A stretch of 64,000 nt of DNA. Origin: Apteryx mantelli (Eukaryota; Chordata; Aves; Apterygiformes; Apterygidae). Shown piece after piece: positions 1 through 15,800 of the stretch; within the stretch, counting starts at the first letter, position 1, and each line of letters begins with the position of its first letter. Under the pieces are notes generated by a model. That model had not been told where the DNA came from. It made no database searches and worked only from the letters and a program-made list of their open reading frames with translations. The stretch is taken from contig NC_089980.1 of NCBI RefSeq assembly GCF_036417845.1, forward strand, positions 43,212,501 to 43,276,500, in the 5' to 3' direction. The translations under genes and the position numbers were made by a program.

Positions 1-3000
1 TAGACATAGGTTAGATATGCTCATTCCATCTTCACATTTGTGCTTTTCTCCCTATGTTCTGTTTATGACTGGAATGATACCCTCCTTCCTATAAACTGAA
101 GACTTCTTGTCCTTCTTCAAAAGCCATTGTCACATTACTTCTATCATCTTCTTCTACTCCTGTTGTTCATACTTTACTCACCCTTTTCTTGTACCAATTG
201 TTTCTTCTAAAATACAGAAGCGTACAATTCCCTCTACAGTATAATCATATTTACAGTGTTATCACTGAAGTGGTGACTACTTTATCCCTCTGTCTTTTAA
301 AATTTAACTCTTAAAAGTGAGGACAAATTTTTGTTTCTCACATTTTGGTATGCACTGATTATGCGGTCACAAACTTATGCAAAGTCTGAAAACTTCTGAT
401 GTTAGTATTTACAATTAAAAAAAAAAAAAAGAAGAGTTAATCAGAGCAACTTATTTCTACATACATACATTTGCAAGGGCCTAACAAAACAAAAATGGTT
501 TACAGGATAGACATTCTGCAGCTCCAGTAAAAGGGTACCTTTAGTATAGTACATAACTTTTCTGCATCACTGAAGTTACAAACACAATTCCCATGGCTAA
601 TAATTCTCCCCAAGCAAAGACAAAGGCATTTAGTATTTCAGCAAAAAGGAAAGCTTACTTTCCGATGAAAACGTCTAAACTGAAATAATGCTGATTTACT
701 AACATGCGAAAGGCAGAGATCTATGTAGATGAATACATCCTCCAAATCCATATTCTTTGTTCTACTGGGTTTACATCTCATAGACATTCAAATTATTCTA
801 CTGTACTACATGTTATTTGAGCATTGTATAAGGGATTCAAAGAGCAAATTTTATGTAATTTTATACTGACTCTTCAAGATTTTACTAAAATTCATGGAAT
901 TCACAACATACATATCCCTAAATGTTTTAAAATTATAAAGTATTACAAAGTTATTCTAACTTCTTCTGAAGTGTACTGAAGTTCATTTAGCAATACTAAC
1001 CTTCTTCATTTTTGGTGCCATTAAGTTTACAAAAACTGTTGGTGTTTCTTGACACAAATCTTCATAACATTGGAGAAGACCCTGTTAATTATTAGAGAAG
1101 GTTAATTTCAAGAATATTTTAAGTACTTTTTTTACTGAAGCAAACAGCCTGATATACAAAAAAAAAAAAAAATCAGAAAAGATAAGGAAGGTTGTATAGG
1201 AATACTGTTGAAAACATGTATTAAGTGTAGAAATTTACACAGGCAGTACATACCTATGTAAATCATTTCTGGAAGGTAGTAAAACTGTATCATGTTACAT
1301 TAATATAACAAGGAGGAATGAAAGCAGCCTTCATACCGTACATTTCTAGTCTCTATGCACAACGGCCATTGAGGCTGAGAGTCATATGCTTCAGACAATT
1401 AAAGTCCCATTTATAAACTTAGAGCATCCTTCTGGCTTGTCTTTTTCTTTCTAAGAGTGAGCGCGTGCACACAAGAGAGCGAGCAAGCGTGCCAGAGCGT
1501 GCCAAGCTCAAAATCTTGTCTCCCTCATCCCCAAGATATAAGCTTCTTTAAAATTTTAGAGCAAATACTACAACAGGTATCAGAAATCTGACTTCTCTGG
1601 CAGACATTGCAGAGTTCTTGATGCTTTTGTGGGTCACCATATCTTCTAAAGAAGATTATATAAGAATTCCAAGCTATGCTTCTCAACAACTCCATAAAAC
1701 TGCTTTTTACTGATTTTCAAAGCTTTTTTACAGTTTGGATAGCTCCAATTGTATCATCACCAGACTACAATCATCATGTCATAGGATATAAAAAGTATAT
1801 AAAAATATTTATGTATTTGTGTTTTTATGTATTTATTTCTGTATTTAATATTTATTTATATATTTAAGTATTTAAACACTTATGCACACAACAGTTAGGC
1901 CCAACAGGCTTTTCAAATGTGGTCCTCTAAGTCTATTTGCACATTTCACAGATTTAATTTCCCCTTAACTACCTGATCCCCAGCTTTATCATGCACCCAG
2001 CCTGACAAGCCTTTTTTTTTTCCCCCTCCTTTCTTCTTCTTCCTTTTACAAATACCTAATAACTCTTACTCCTAGAATAAATGCATTGCTAACGGACAAC
2101 TATCATAGATTAATCATAAAAAAAACAAAAACAAAACCACAGAAATTATTTCTTTAAAAAAGTAATAGTGACAGTTTTTAAGCTTACCTCTAAATACAAC
2201 TTGTTTGACTTCAGGTTATTTTCTATTTTTACTATCCTTTTTGCCTGCTCTGGTACTACCAGACCCAACTTTATCATACATTTAGTCTCTCGGACAATCT
2301 CTGGAATTTTGGGATCAAAATTAACCAGGAACTTCCCAGTTTTAGGATGACGCACAAGTAGCGTAGCTTGTAATGCTGTAAAGATACTTTTACATTAATT
2401 ACTAATATAAAAAAACGTTTCTGTTATATAAATTATTATGGAGCACAGATTTCTAACATTTCTGTATACTGATTAAAAATGTGTTGTGTCTTTCAAAATA
2501 GCTTCATGCTGCTTTCAGTTAAAGAACTGACTGCCACAGTATCAGCTTTCTGCCATATAAACCTGCTTTTCACGATCTAAACAAGAATCAGATCCAGCAT
2601 TATTTTTGGCATAATTTTCTGACTCAAGCTAGGAAAAAAATATGAACTACATTTTCTAGGGACCTGGAGACCCCAAACTTTTAAGAGATGCTCAATATCT
2701 TACAGGAATACATTCATTCAGAAGATGAATACTTAGGTAGGGATATTCCAGAAATTCAGAACTAAATAAAAGCTCAAAGAGCAGGATTTTTAAATGAACC
2801 TCTGTTGACTATGTGATGACAAGATTTTATTCTTATAGATTTACTTGCAGATTTAAAGCCACAAAACTTCTATAATTTACATGAAGAATACACTTCAGAA
2901 TTTTTTTAAACATAGATTCTCATATAATCTTAAAATATTAAAGCTTGGTTACAATTTTTTTTAGGCATAAAATAATACCTTTTCCAAGAAGGACTGGGAT

Positions 3001-5774
3001 ATCCCAACTGTATAAGCTATTATCATGGAAAGAAAACAGGAAAAATTATTAAATAGTATACATGAAAATTTGAATACAAAAATGAATTACTTGGGGCCTT
3101 GAACTTCTTTCACTGCGTTTCTTCCAGTTACCTGCCAGTGTACTGAATCTGCAACTCTCTGCATCAAAACCAAGTTTCAAAGCCATGCAGGGACAGAGAT
3201 TTGTATTATTGGACCTGCTTATTCGATTATGATTAATTTGAACATTTTAAGGGTAAATGAGGCTTAAAGACTTGTCCAATTTGATTTATGTAAACTTAGC
3301 ATTCAATAACAGCCAATAATGCACTTAATTACTTACCATACTGTAACTGTGAAATTTCTTTCACCCACGCATTATGATAAAGTACCTCAAATTCCACCAA
3401 TACGTATGAAATTTTGTTGTATAATCGAACAACTGCTTTACATTCTGGACTTGTCAAGATACCTGAATTTTTCTATTAAAACACAGTACATTCAAATTAA
3501 AACTTATACCAAAAGAAAAGCACACTAATAGGGTTCTTCTCAGTTTAACTATTTACTATAGATTATTTAAGCTTACAATATCACAAATTATATTTACAGA
3601 GTTAAAAACTGTATCAAGTATTTATGATTCAAACTTACAGCATAATGAAATAAAAGAACATGTAAGTAATAAATAATAAATATATAATGCATATGAGATC
3701 AACAACTTTATTATGCTGTTACACATCTGTAATTCCTAGTGAAATAGATGCTCAGTTCTATTCAAGACTGAACAGTAACTAAAAAAATATTTTTAAAAAT
3801 CTTTTTAATAAGTAATGCTACTGGTGTCAGTCTTCTTTGGAGTAGATTTAGGTGATCATTATTCCCATCTAAGGGAAACAGGAAAATAAAAGCCTCCATT
3901 GCATAGGAGAAGTTAAGTTAACAGGAGGCCCTGAATACTTTGTATGAGAACCACTCAAACATTTCAAGAAATATTATTGCTTTAGCAGGTCCTAGTAGAG
4001 CAAGAATCTGACTATTCCAATAAAGGACACTGCATTGGAACACCAACAAATCTCCAGGGGCCATAAATGTCAAACTTCATGTGGGTGGTACCAATCTTCA
4101 GTTGTATGTAAAGTGGGTATAGGAAAGGCCATCTGCAGTGAAGCTGGTGACTGGATTCTCAGTTGCAATACTGTAGCTGTTGTGTGGGTATTTATAATAA
4201 GCTTGCTTTTTCAGTGGTACCAGAATATGCACACCAGTCAATTTTAGGTTGTCAGATAGTCCATGTTTTGCCTTGAGCTACTCTTAGCAATGGCTTAGTA
4301 AGGAGACATGATTCTCCTTAGAGAATCCTGTGGGGCTAGAGGAATAAAAGAGGTAGATATTTGTTTAAAACACAGGACGTAAGTCTTATTTACAAGCCTC
4401 AGTCTTACCCATTATAGACAGAACCAGAAAAAAAAAAAAACCCACACCATTGTCTGGAATTGTGAAATATTTCTTTGGATGATATTTTATCTGAAGACAT
4501 CAGTGTCAACAATTCAGTGCATATTTCCAAGCTTAGGGTGCTAGTTCAGTGACGTCAAAGAAACACTACATCTTCGACCCACAACAGCGGTTACCATGGA
4601 ACCTATCTTTATTAACTAGCAATTCACATACAAATACACAGGTTGCCCAGTATATGAGAAGTGACTGCATCAAAGACGCAAACAGTATGGTCACTCTACA
4701 GAAATAAGTTAAATATGGACAGTTCGCTAGTTAACAAAATAATAATTTTTCCTCATGTCAACTTACATGGAAATAGTCAATTGGTTCACTTATCCTCCTG
4801 AAAAGCTGCCTTACCCACAGAATCTTTCCTGCTACAGGTGGCATGTTTCGAGCAAGAGGAGGGTCATCTTTCTGAACTTGGTAAAGCTACAGTAAGGACA
4901 ATATAATTAAACATACAGATTTAAAAAAAAAAAAAAAACTGTTGAAGTGTTAGACTCTCTCTAGTTTCATAATTTTTTCCTCCTCCCAAGCTGAAAATTT
5001 ATATGGACTTACAAGACAGTTCACTGAAAGAAAAAATTGTTTCCTCACATTACTTTTCTGAGATATACACGTTGATACCACTATCATGATTGTCTCCTGT
5101 CTTCATTACCTTATGCTGTTTCTTGGCTGTGCTTACATATAACAGGGCCTCAAGTACACCAACAGGTTCTGCAACCCCTTCCATCCCTCCTAGGAGCTGA
5201 GCTGCCAATATTCAAGGCCAGGCCCAATATGGTGCAGCTGTGTAACTTTGGATCAGCCCGCTGTGAAAAAGCTGTGTAAGAAAGTGTTGTGAGAAGCCTT
5301 GCTGTGGGCTTTCCTCCTTTGCTTGGAAACTGTCCTCAGCAAGGGCCTGAGCTATGCTGTTAACCAGGTTTTACCTGAACAGAAACATCAAAATTGTTCT
5401 TCACACCTATGCATCTGACCAACAACTAACGTTTGTTCTTTTCTACTAACTTCCCATCCTTCTGCCTGTAAAGGTTTCTCTGCATACAGCCCATGCTTTT
5501 ATTTGTTTCCAAGCTAAGAAAAAAAAAAAGAGGCCCTGTTCACTGAATGGCTGCACTCCAGTAGAGAAAAATTTGGCCTGAAATTATCATATTCCACTTT
5601 TGCATTGACAAATCACTTATGCACTTCAGAACCAAAGCTGCAATGGCAACAAGTTTTTATTAAAAGCAACTTACCTTACAAAGGTAAAAACAAATCCAAT
5701 AATACCTATTGGGTAGTTATAACTATATACGTATAGCATATATATAGTTATATATACACACATATATAGTATTT

Positions 5775-5810
<36 letters not shown>

Positions 5811-6824
5811 GTTGTAACTATATGTAAGTGACAGCTTCTTCAACAGACAAAAAGAGAAATATTTGTATTCACCTAACTTCAGGCACTCAAAGTCATGTTG
5901 TGATTGCATCATCAACAGCAGTACCACTTAAGCAGCCATCACTCTCTTCATTTACTGTCACTTATTCTTGTCCCTATACTACCTCCTGCACAGTGCCAAC
6001 AAAAACATGCTAGTGGCCTCAGGGTGAACTGGATAGAGGAACTCATGTGGATGAAAACCCCTCAGAAAATATTTTTTTTTTGGTTGGGAAAAAGCAGCCA
6101 GGGAGGGGGCAGTGATTTTGTAAGCAGGCAGTACTGCTGCAAATATGTTCATCAAATTAAGTCATAACTCAGAGGTTCAGGAGGTCTTATACATAGTAAG
6201 CATATAGGCAGAGGAGTCTTTAAAGAGCAGTTCAGAGTAGCTATTGTTTTAAATTACTATTTGGAGGAATCTATCATTCTCTAGTGAGTGCAGAATTTAT
6301 GGAGGCTTGCCTTCTCATGTGTCACTCATCTGATGGAAGTTACACATCTGTCAGAAAATATTTGCATCCAGCTGGTTTTCCAGATTCCCTTTATACTCAT
6401 TGAAGAAAATTGCTATTTCAGGGGAATTATTTTAATCCTCAGGTTAACATTTAAAATAGATTAGATGAATTGACTCTAGAAGTACCTATTCCTTTCTTGA
6501 GGAGAAAGCTTGTCTAGCTCAGATGCAGACATATACTTCACAGACATCTAAAATCAAGTTAAATGAATCCCAGTCTGTGTATTTAAAGTCAGGTGATGTG
6601 AACAGTCCTCGGGAAGTCAAATGCTCTTTTATGCTACAGCCACTCTATACTACACAAATCATGGAAAATTACCTTAAAATGGATATAAAACACCATTTAA
6701 CCCCATTTTGTATCTATTTTATGCTGTCACAGCATTAGATAATAGCCATAGATAAATGCAAATAAAATGTATAGTCCTCATATAATAAAATACCAAAACA
6801 TGTATACAAGTGATGTATATAATC

Positions 6825-6858
<34 letters not shown>

Positions 6859-9800
6859 GTTGTTTACAAAGCAAAATCTTTATGAACAAATATTTGCCAA
6901 AATGGCCTATATATCATATTTGCCTATACACTTTTACACAGGCTGTGTAAACAAGTATGATAAATTAAGCTTTGACAGTCAGTTAATGAAATAGGCAGAA
7001 GAATAAATACAATGTTTTCATATTAAAATTCTTATTTTAACATGCTGTTTTAGTTTACTGCAGAGGAATAAAATACCTTTTTAGTAGCTTCAAGTTCTGC
7101 TACATAATGTTGAAGAATACAACCAACTGTATGTGCTATTTCTTCTTGAAGAGATGGCATTCTCAGATTTTGAAACCTGCATTGGATTAGAATCAATTAC
7201 AATTAATTAAAATGAATACATAAAAATGGTATTTCTGAAACAAATGCTCTTGCGGGGGGGGGGCCTACAGGAATGTCACATGACATGAAAGAAGCACAAA
7301 TCTAGAAAATGCTTCTGGATCTGGAATTGTTTGCTTTAAGTTCTACCTTGGCTTTTTTTTTTTTTTTAGGTTCTTCTTTTAATATCTTTATGTATTTACA
7401 AAATAAACTGTAATGAAATGAAAAAACAGAATAATATTTTGATGCATATTAGAAAGCTAAAAATCCAAGCTTCTTATAAAGATTACATGGTTAAGAACAC
7501 CAGTAATGAAGAGTTCTTAATTAGGCCATTAGTTCTGAAATTAGCTGTGTTACATAAATTGTGCTAATCAGTCATTTCAAGTTACTTTAAAATATTTTAA
7601 AATATAACTGCCAATACCTTTGAAGTAACTGAAGTGCATTCTGTGAAGACAAAATTCTCCCAAAACAGGTACGCATAAATGTTTGTATTAGCATCTAAAA
7701 GACATATAATTTACTACAGATTTTCTAGTCATATAATAGCATTTTGAAGTATGAAAATTTCTTAATGCCATTTAAAATCGTCATTTCTTATAAAGCACAA
7801 ACTGGCAGCCTTAGTTGATCTATGCTGAATATAATAAATAAATATATTAACAGTTAGTGTCAGCTAAGTAATCTCTTAAAATGCCACACAATTTTAGCAA
7901 AGAATCAAAGGATAACTTATTCAAAACAGTTGGAACTTTGTTTTGCCCAAGATCTAACCAAGTTATAAACCAGCTTCATCTAGATAATTCTCTCAGGGCC
8001 CATGACTTTTATCATTTTAGCTGCACAGCAACTGACCTGCAACAAGAGGACTGAGCACTATGTCTTACAGCTTCCTTTGGAAGGAGGAGAAATTGAAAAA
8101 GCCTCCTGTGATCTGTCTGTGAGTCTCATTGGGAATTTGGACCTTAGCCTGGGCACTTGCTACCCTCAATCTTAGAGAACCCAAATATGTAGGCAACATT
8201 TGAATCAATTTCCCCTAATCAGTTTCCTTTTTGCACTCTGAGTGCACATGTGGCTCCTAGCCACATGTCAAAACTCTGTATGTAACACTGCACTGCAGTG
8301 GAACTTGACACTTTACTTCTGAGAAAGCAGGCAATTATTTGATTTCTTTTCAAAGATGTAGGCATCTGAAGCTAAGGATCTCTAAATATCTTCAAAGGCA
8401 AGCAATTTAAGAGTTAAGTAAAAAGCCATTATAATAACTTTTGAAATGTGGAAGCATATCTTAACAAATTCTATCAGAAAGCACAAAAAGAAAAACAATG
8501 TACTCTATTCACAGTCCAAAGTCTCACTGGCATCCAGGGAGATACTGAGTTAATAGCGATGACATTTCTCCCCAAGTACATCATAGATAGCAATATTACT
8601 TACCTCTAAACCTTCAATTTTTGCCATAAAGTCCATAAAATCCACATCAAATTCTGTTTTTCGTGGATCAAGGATGTCATATTGTTTCTTTTGAACACTT
8701 TGGTAGATATTTTTGAATTTTACTGCCATAATATCTAACCCTTCAATGGTAGACATACTCAGTGCAGAAAAAGTTTGCACAATAGTTATCATCTCTGTAA
8801 TCTGAAATATAAAAATCATACTCATGCTCCTAATAAATTATTTATTTACAAACTAAAACCTGAGTAAAGTAGACTAAACAATAAACAGTCCTCTCAAACA
8901 GACTACTGCACTCAGAAATGGTAAAGGTGGTTTTTTTTTCTCCCCCTTCAGTTTTGACTGTTTGATTAAACGGCATAATATTGAAAAAAAGTTAAAACGT
9001 GACACACACATCGATGATGTGAAGAGTTTTCACAATATAAAAAAGCCACCACAAAGATTTGTGTGTATATATTGCATGATAAGGAAAAATGTCAAAGAAC
9101 CTCAGAATCTTTACCTTGTAATAACTGCCCCATTATCCTCTTTTTATCCCTCTTCTGATCTTATTCTGCACCTAAGAGCAGCTATGATCTTTTCCATGTA
9201 GGCTCTACCAATGCTAATTTAAAATCCTTTCATCAGGTTAGCAAGCCAAATGTTAAGACTACACCAAACAGAAACATCAGAAGATCAGTGTTTGGTGGTA
9301 ACAGGAGTTTTAATGACTTAGGACACTGTTCGAAAAAGACAAAAGCAGGATATGAGGTGGGATATTAGTCACTTAACTTTAAACCTGCAAGAATAGGGGT
9401 CTAAATCTAGATTAATTAGGTAACTAACATACTAACAGGAAGAAAATTCAGAAGGACACTGCAAACTAATTGGCTAAAACATTGGCATGAACTACTCTCT
9501 GGAAGTGCCTAATTTCTCTCAATAAAGAGTTACAAACTCCCTCATAGGATGATTAGGAGCATCTAAAGCTGAGTCCATCTTTTGCACAGTTGTTTAAAAT
9601 ACCCGTTTTTCTCTACTAATAGTAACAGCTTGCAGCATACTTACTTTTTCTAATCTTCTACAAAATGCTTCAAATTTTCCAAAAATGTACATCTCCGATA
9701 CTTCAAATGTCTTTTCTCCTAGAGTTTCCAAAATCTGTTGCCTTGTTTTATGAAAGCATTTCTGATATTCTTTCAACAGAAAAATGCAGTCCTAAGAAGT

Positions 9801-12800
9801 TAAGAAACAAATATCATACTCATTATGCTATGCTTATGGGTGAGAGACTGGGGAACAGTCACCCCAAGCCCACTGTCATTGCTAAGCAGTTAATTATCAG
9901 TGAGTCTAGTTACACTAAACAGCTAGTAATGACTTATGTACACTGTTTTTCTTTCTTGTTTGTAGCAATATTTGTAACATATTGACACAGAGCTATACAG
10001 TCCAGTGAAAGACATAACGCAGGGAAATGAAGCACCAAAAGTGCAGGAAAGTGTTAGTTCTTGTTAAAGCAAAGAATTGTTTAGAGGCCAGTTAAGAGCA
10101 GGTGATGAGTCCTGTTAAAAAAACAGAAAAGAAAAAAAGAAAGAGAGAGACAGAGAGAGAGATTTCAATATTTAAGAAAAAACATTATTTTACTTAAGAA
10201 CGGCCAGATTTTCCCTTGGATAATGAAGAAACAGAATGAAATTTAGCATAAAAGTAGTCCATTTGGACCTCAGAGGACTTAAAGGAAATTGTTTATAAGA
10301 GCTAAAGAATTCCACCAAAATGGTCTGGAAGTGACCTGAAATTTGAATCTAACAAGTTTAGCTACAAGAGGCAGCCTTATTCAAGGAAACTTCTTTGAAA
10401 GAATTACCTGAAGAGCACAGAGCTACAGAGAGACATGGAGCAACAGCCAGGCAAATTGGAATATGTAGCTTTTAGTAATCTAATACCCAATCATTTGCTA
10501 TCATTTTTCACCAGATCTGATGACAACGTGCCAGTCTACTTCTAAAAAGGGAAAAGAAAGGAAGAAGGGGGCACTAGATAAGGCAAAGAACAAGATAGTT
10601 CTTGGGCAAACCTTCAAAACTGCTATGTTGGATTCTCTGGCACTGCAGCTGCTGCCTCTCCCCAGTTTTGGGCGGTCTATGAGCAGAGTTTTTAAACATG
10701 AAAAAGGTTGAAGCTTCTGGCTATCACAGGGCAGATGAAATAAAAATGTTTTTTTACCTCCCAAGGAGGAAAATGCCCAAAGATGAAATAGTTGTCCCAG
10801 AAGATTTAAAGCAGCACAGGATCTCACCAGTCAAGGAGGATCAAAAGGGAAATCCACTAAGTAGGCATTTCCTTTAACAGACCCACTCTCTGCATTTAGG
10901 ATGGTCTTAGGCACTACAAGAGCAAAGGCAAGAGTCCTTGAGACTGTACCCATATCCCACTTCAGCAATGTTGAAAATACCGCCTGGAAAGACTATTTAG
11001 AAAATTCTCCCCAGTGGCAATGGAAAGCAGATTTGGAAAAAGAGGTCACTTGTCCAAGAGCTTGAAATCACAGCTAGTTTGAAATCATGCCTTGTAGTTG
11101 ACAACTCTGAGTTAAAGTGAGACTGAAGAATAACCCCTCTTTCTCAGTTGTTTAAATATTTAGGCAAATATTACAACATTATCAGATGTAAAAGTTATGA
11201 TTGGTGAGAAATGCAAAAAAGTCTACAATCACATGAGCATGAAATCTTCGATCAGTCCTTGGAAGACAGAAAACAGATTTTATCGCAATGTACAGGCAGT
11301 CAACAGAATGTCTAAATATATAGACATATGTAACCACTGGCCATGAATGACAGGAAACAAGAAAAGGTTCTGCTTTCTCACTGAAAGAAGTGTTAAGATC
11401 TTCAAGAACATACATATACTGGAAGGAAGACTGATCACCACAGTAACAAATTGGGCTTATATTTCTCTCATACATGATAAATGAGGGCTTCCCAGCTGTA
11501 GAAGTCACTGAATGACCTCAATAAGATAAACAATTAGAGTCATATCACTCCATTATGTTAGGGGACAGATATTGGATACATCTTTATTCTGCATCTCTGG
11601 ACCTCATTTTTAAGGAACTATGAAATCCCATGCCTTTCAGGATAAGACAGGAAGCCAACAGTTGAGGTCTGGTAGAGAAGGTGGAAATTAAGTCAGTGTT
11701 GGAAAGCAGTAACCCAACAGTTGGGTTTAAGCACATTGTATGTGTTTAATTTGTTTTTTGTATGTTCCCATCACCTGAAGAAGAGGAAGACTGCCTTGGC
11801 ATTTAACTTTCATGAAGTGCCAAGGAAATCTGGTATTGGAGGGAGCTACTATAACAAACAAAGGGGGTTCTATTCAAGTGACAGTATCCCAGTGGCAGTG
11901 GAAGATGATACCACCTCAGAGATCCTCAAGAGGGAAGAATGTGGATTACGCAGGATCACAAAATTCCTCGGTCCCAAACATGGTGAAGATGCCAATTCCA
12001 AAGGCAGTGAAGGATCAGCATGATAAAGGTGAGGTCATTTTAATTTAACAAATGTCAGTGGGTTAAGAAATGGGAAAACACTCAAGGCATCATGAAAGAA
12101 AACAGGGAAGAAGAAGTATTTGAAACACTTCCCTGGCGGGTAAGACCCATCTCATTTACCTGTACCATCATCAAAATATAAGCTTCTGGAGCCTTTGAAG
12201 CCCTTTCTTTGGCATCTCTTAGAAGTTGTTTCCCTATCAGTTCCAGCCTTGAGAAGATACATTCCTGCTTCCCTTTATTTTTTATACAAATTAGCTGATA
12301 TATCTTGATTATTAATAACCAAAAGTACACAAGGCTACTATAATGATGCCAAAGAGAGGGTCACTGATAAAGATGGATCTAATCAGTGTTGACCAGGAGT
12401 TTGTTGTGCACCTCAGGATTTGAGGAAGCTCAGAATCCCTTCCAAAAACAATCTTTCCAAGCCATATTAGCGTGATTAAACTAATTCTAGTATACAGAAC
12501 AATACAATTAGATCACCTCAGATGCACCATCAGACTTTTACCAGCTTGAAAGCTCTTTGATTCCTTACCTTTTCTTCTCACCACACATTTTATTTCTCTC
12601 ACTAACCATTTTCTCAGTGACAATACTCTTGTTTTTCCTCCTGTGCTGTTTTCCAACAGCTTTAATATCCCCCTCCCTACAGCCTCTATTATCTTGCTCT
12701 TTTTCTTTCCAATTTATCTAGCGTTCAAGAGGTCATTTTCCTATCTTGCTACTTTTACAGTATTGCTTATGCTCTAAAATCCTTTCAGTGGCTTCCCATA

Positions 12801-15800
12801 TGTTTTCTTTCAATTTCCAAACTTCATTCTCACTTTGAAAATACTGTTTTTCCTTCCTACATGGCACTCTACCAGATCTTGTTTTTCTTTCTTTGTCAGT
12901 AACCTGTTCCCATCCTCTTTATGTTTTATTTCATATTACTAGTGAGGCTGAAATAAGCCTCTCTTCTTGTGCATCATACGTCCTTACCCTGCATCTCCCA
13001 ATTTTTTTCCCCTCAACTTGCTTTATTTGCTCTTCCTATTCACTCAGCTTTGTTTCAGTTTTTTTTGAATTGCTTACTATTCTTTAATGATGTATTGTTA
13101 TTTGTTTTAGATATCCTCCCTTTTTATCTGTTACCTTCAAGTTCTATAGTTACTTTGAGTTGTAAACTATATATTTAATAATTGTTTCTCTTCTAAATTT
13201 TATAAAATATATATTTGTTTTTAAGAGTAATATTTAACGTTGAAGCACTGACTTAGGAGGAAATTTTTAATCACTGAATTATAGAATTCTAAATAATACT
13301 TGATTAGAGAGCTGCCCTTCATTAAGTATACAATTATCAGTAAATATCAATAGGCAATCAGTTAAAATATCAAAAAACAAAATACAAACCTTAATTTTGC
13401 TAATGACTATTGGCGTCTCCTGCTCCCATACACGAGACAAGCCACCATCTGTAATATATGCTTTACATGTTGTGACCATTTGATTTGTAACCTAGTGCAG
13501 ACAAATGTAAACAAGTAGGTCTCAAGCTTATAAGGAAATTTACTTGTTTCTCAAAATCAGACAAAACTCCCACATGCCTGTCTTAGTACAATCAAAGTTC
13601 ATATAAATTTTATCTATGGGAATAATACAGGCTAAATATTATGTATGTAAGCTGAACATCCTATAGAAAGTCTTAAAACATCCCCAGAAGTATGCTTAAG
13701 TGTCTGAAAAGTATTTGTGAATGCATATAATTTATAAGCACAGCCATATACACACATAAACACAACATGTCACCAACCATAACTCAAGAGCAAAGAGAAA
13801 AGTTATTTAACTCTAACTAATCTTCACTTATGTTGTCACTGTTACACTCTGTAATGTACCCTTATTTAAACACTGCCATTTAAACAACTTCCTATCCTAG
13901 CAATATCCCTTTGCCTTGGTCTCCTATGGCTATGCAAAGGAGAGAACATTTTTCTACTTCCCAACTATGGGAATCCAAAATTTTGTGAGGACAGAGAGAC
14001 TGGAGTACAGGATGTGAATGCAGATATAAATAACATCTCAGAACAGCTACAGGTAGATAACCTTTTTTATCCATTAAATACTGTGGAAAATTCAAAACAA
14101 TTCTCTCCACACATCTACTCTATAGGCAGGTCTTAAGAGTCTGTAACTGAGTAAAGACCAAAAAATCGCCCCACTTTAAAAGCAGCCTCAGGCTGTATTA
14201 CAATAACTGGTGAAGCTGTAAATAGGACTCTAGCGTCATCTCTGGTGATCTTTAAACAGAAACCCCTAGTGAGGGGGGGCTGGAGGATGGGCACTTAAGC
14301 TACTTGAGGTTGGGTGAAAAAGCTTGGATTGAAATAGGCTTTTTTCCATGCTATTTCATAGCGCAACTTCATGCAACTAGTTAATCTGTAAATTAGCCTC
14401 TGTAGTGAAATGCTCAGTTCCTTTCACCGTGGAGTAAAAGATACTAATAGCAAGTGTCAATGTACAAAGACAATTATATAATAGTCAATATAAAAAGCAA
14501 TACTGTAGAATCCATACCTAATACCTGATATACGGAGAACAGCCTCAGCCATGGACAGTCTCAGAAAAAGTCTTAGAAAAAGCATGCTTTTCTTAATGTC
14601 CTAGTTCGAATTCAATTCTGACAATGTAAAGCGTCACTTTACATTAAAACATGCGGTGCTGTAAGGGCTATACTTTTTTTTAAAAGAAAGTGGTGTAATG
14701 GGGACTATGAATTTCCCCTATATCCTTACTTGAGGAGATAGCTAACAGAAATGCCACATTCATTGGCAGACAAAGAAAGAAACAGGTGGTCAGAGACTCA
14801 AAGGGCTTGCCAATTATGGATAGAAGGACAAGGTTCGAGTCTCACCAGGACTCCAAGTTCCTGATGAAAAAACTGCACAAAAAGCTAGACAAATGCTTAG
14901 CCGATTTACAAGACAGTTGCCTAAACTGTCTCAACCACCTTAACAGCTCTTAGAACCAACCCTGTGATAGGAAAGCCATAGTGAACAGGGAACTGAGATG
15001 ACATCTTATATGCCGAGACACACAGCTATGCCCCCTCCTTAAGGGAGGAAATGAATGTGTCTTACAAGAGACATGATTCTCTGCTCACCCTACAGTTTGT
15101 TCCCACAGAACTGAACTTTCATCTTCTTCCTAATTTGTAACTCAAGCTGTCACAGTTACGTATCTTTACCAACACCATCCAATTTAACAACGGATTAAAA
15201 AAAAAAAGAGTAACAAGTTATATGCTAAGAAAACAGCTGTCCCAAAGAAGAAATCTAAGAAATCTATCCTTTCAAGATAAGGTGTGTGTGGGGGGGGGGG
15301 GGGGGAAATCACTCCTCAGGTCTGTTCTGAAAGCAACATGAAAAGAAAAGGAGCCCAAAGTCAAGCTTACTATTTGTGTCAGTATCCACACTGCTGTACA
15401 ATATCACAGCCCAAAGAGTAAGGGGGTCTGAAAACACTTATTTATGAGGAAATCCCCTTTCATTAAGGCTGAAATCTAGGATGAAATCTGTATGTAAGGG
15501 ATATGATAACTCCATATTTAAGAGGATTCTGTCTTTTATTTAAAGTAAAAAGTTCAATATTATAATTTAAGTTTGCTGTTCTTCAGAATGGGAAATGAAC
15601 CACTGATTGAATCCTGACCTGAATGAAAGAATGACAGAAGTTGGTAGTATAATGTATCCAAAAAAAGTTCTTATGAAAACAAACATGCTTTCATAAAAGG
15701 GGAGAGACTATAACTGAGTATCAAAACAATTAACCTGAGCAATTTCCTTTTGCAAAAAGGGGAGTCAAGAACAACAATCTTAGAGAACTTTTCCTCTTGC

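Noticed and set aside
10501-12048. Cluster of 60-108 codon frames in a DNAH8 intron, possible pseudogene
   Set aside because: Frames lie on both strands and do not join into one protein-like reading. I recognise no family and see no retrocopy tail.
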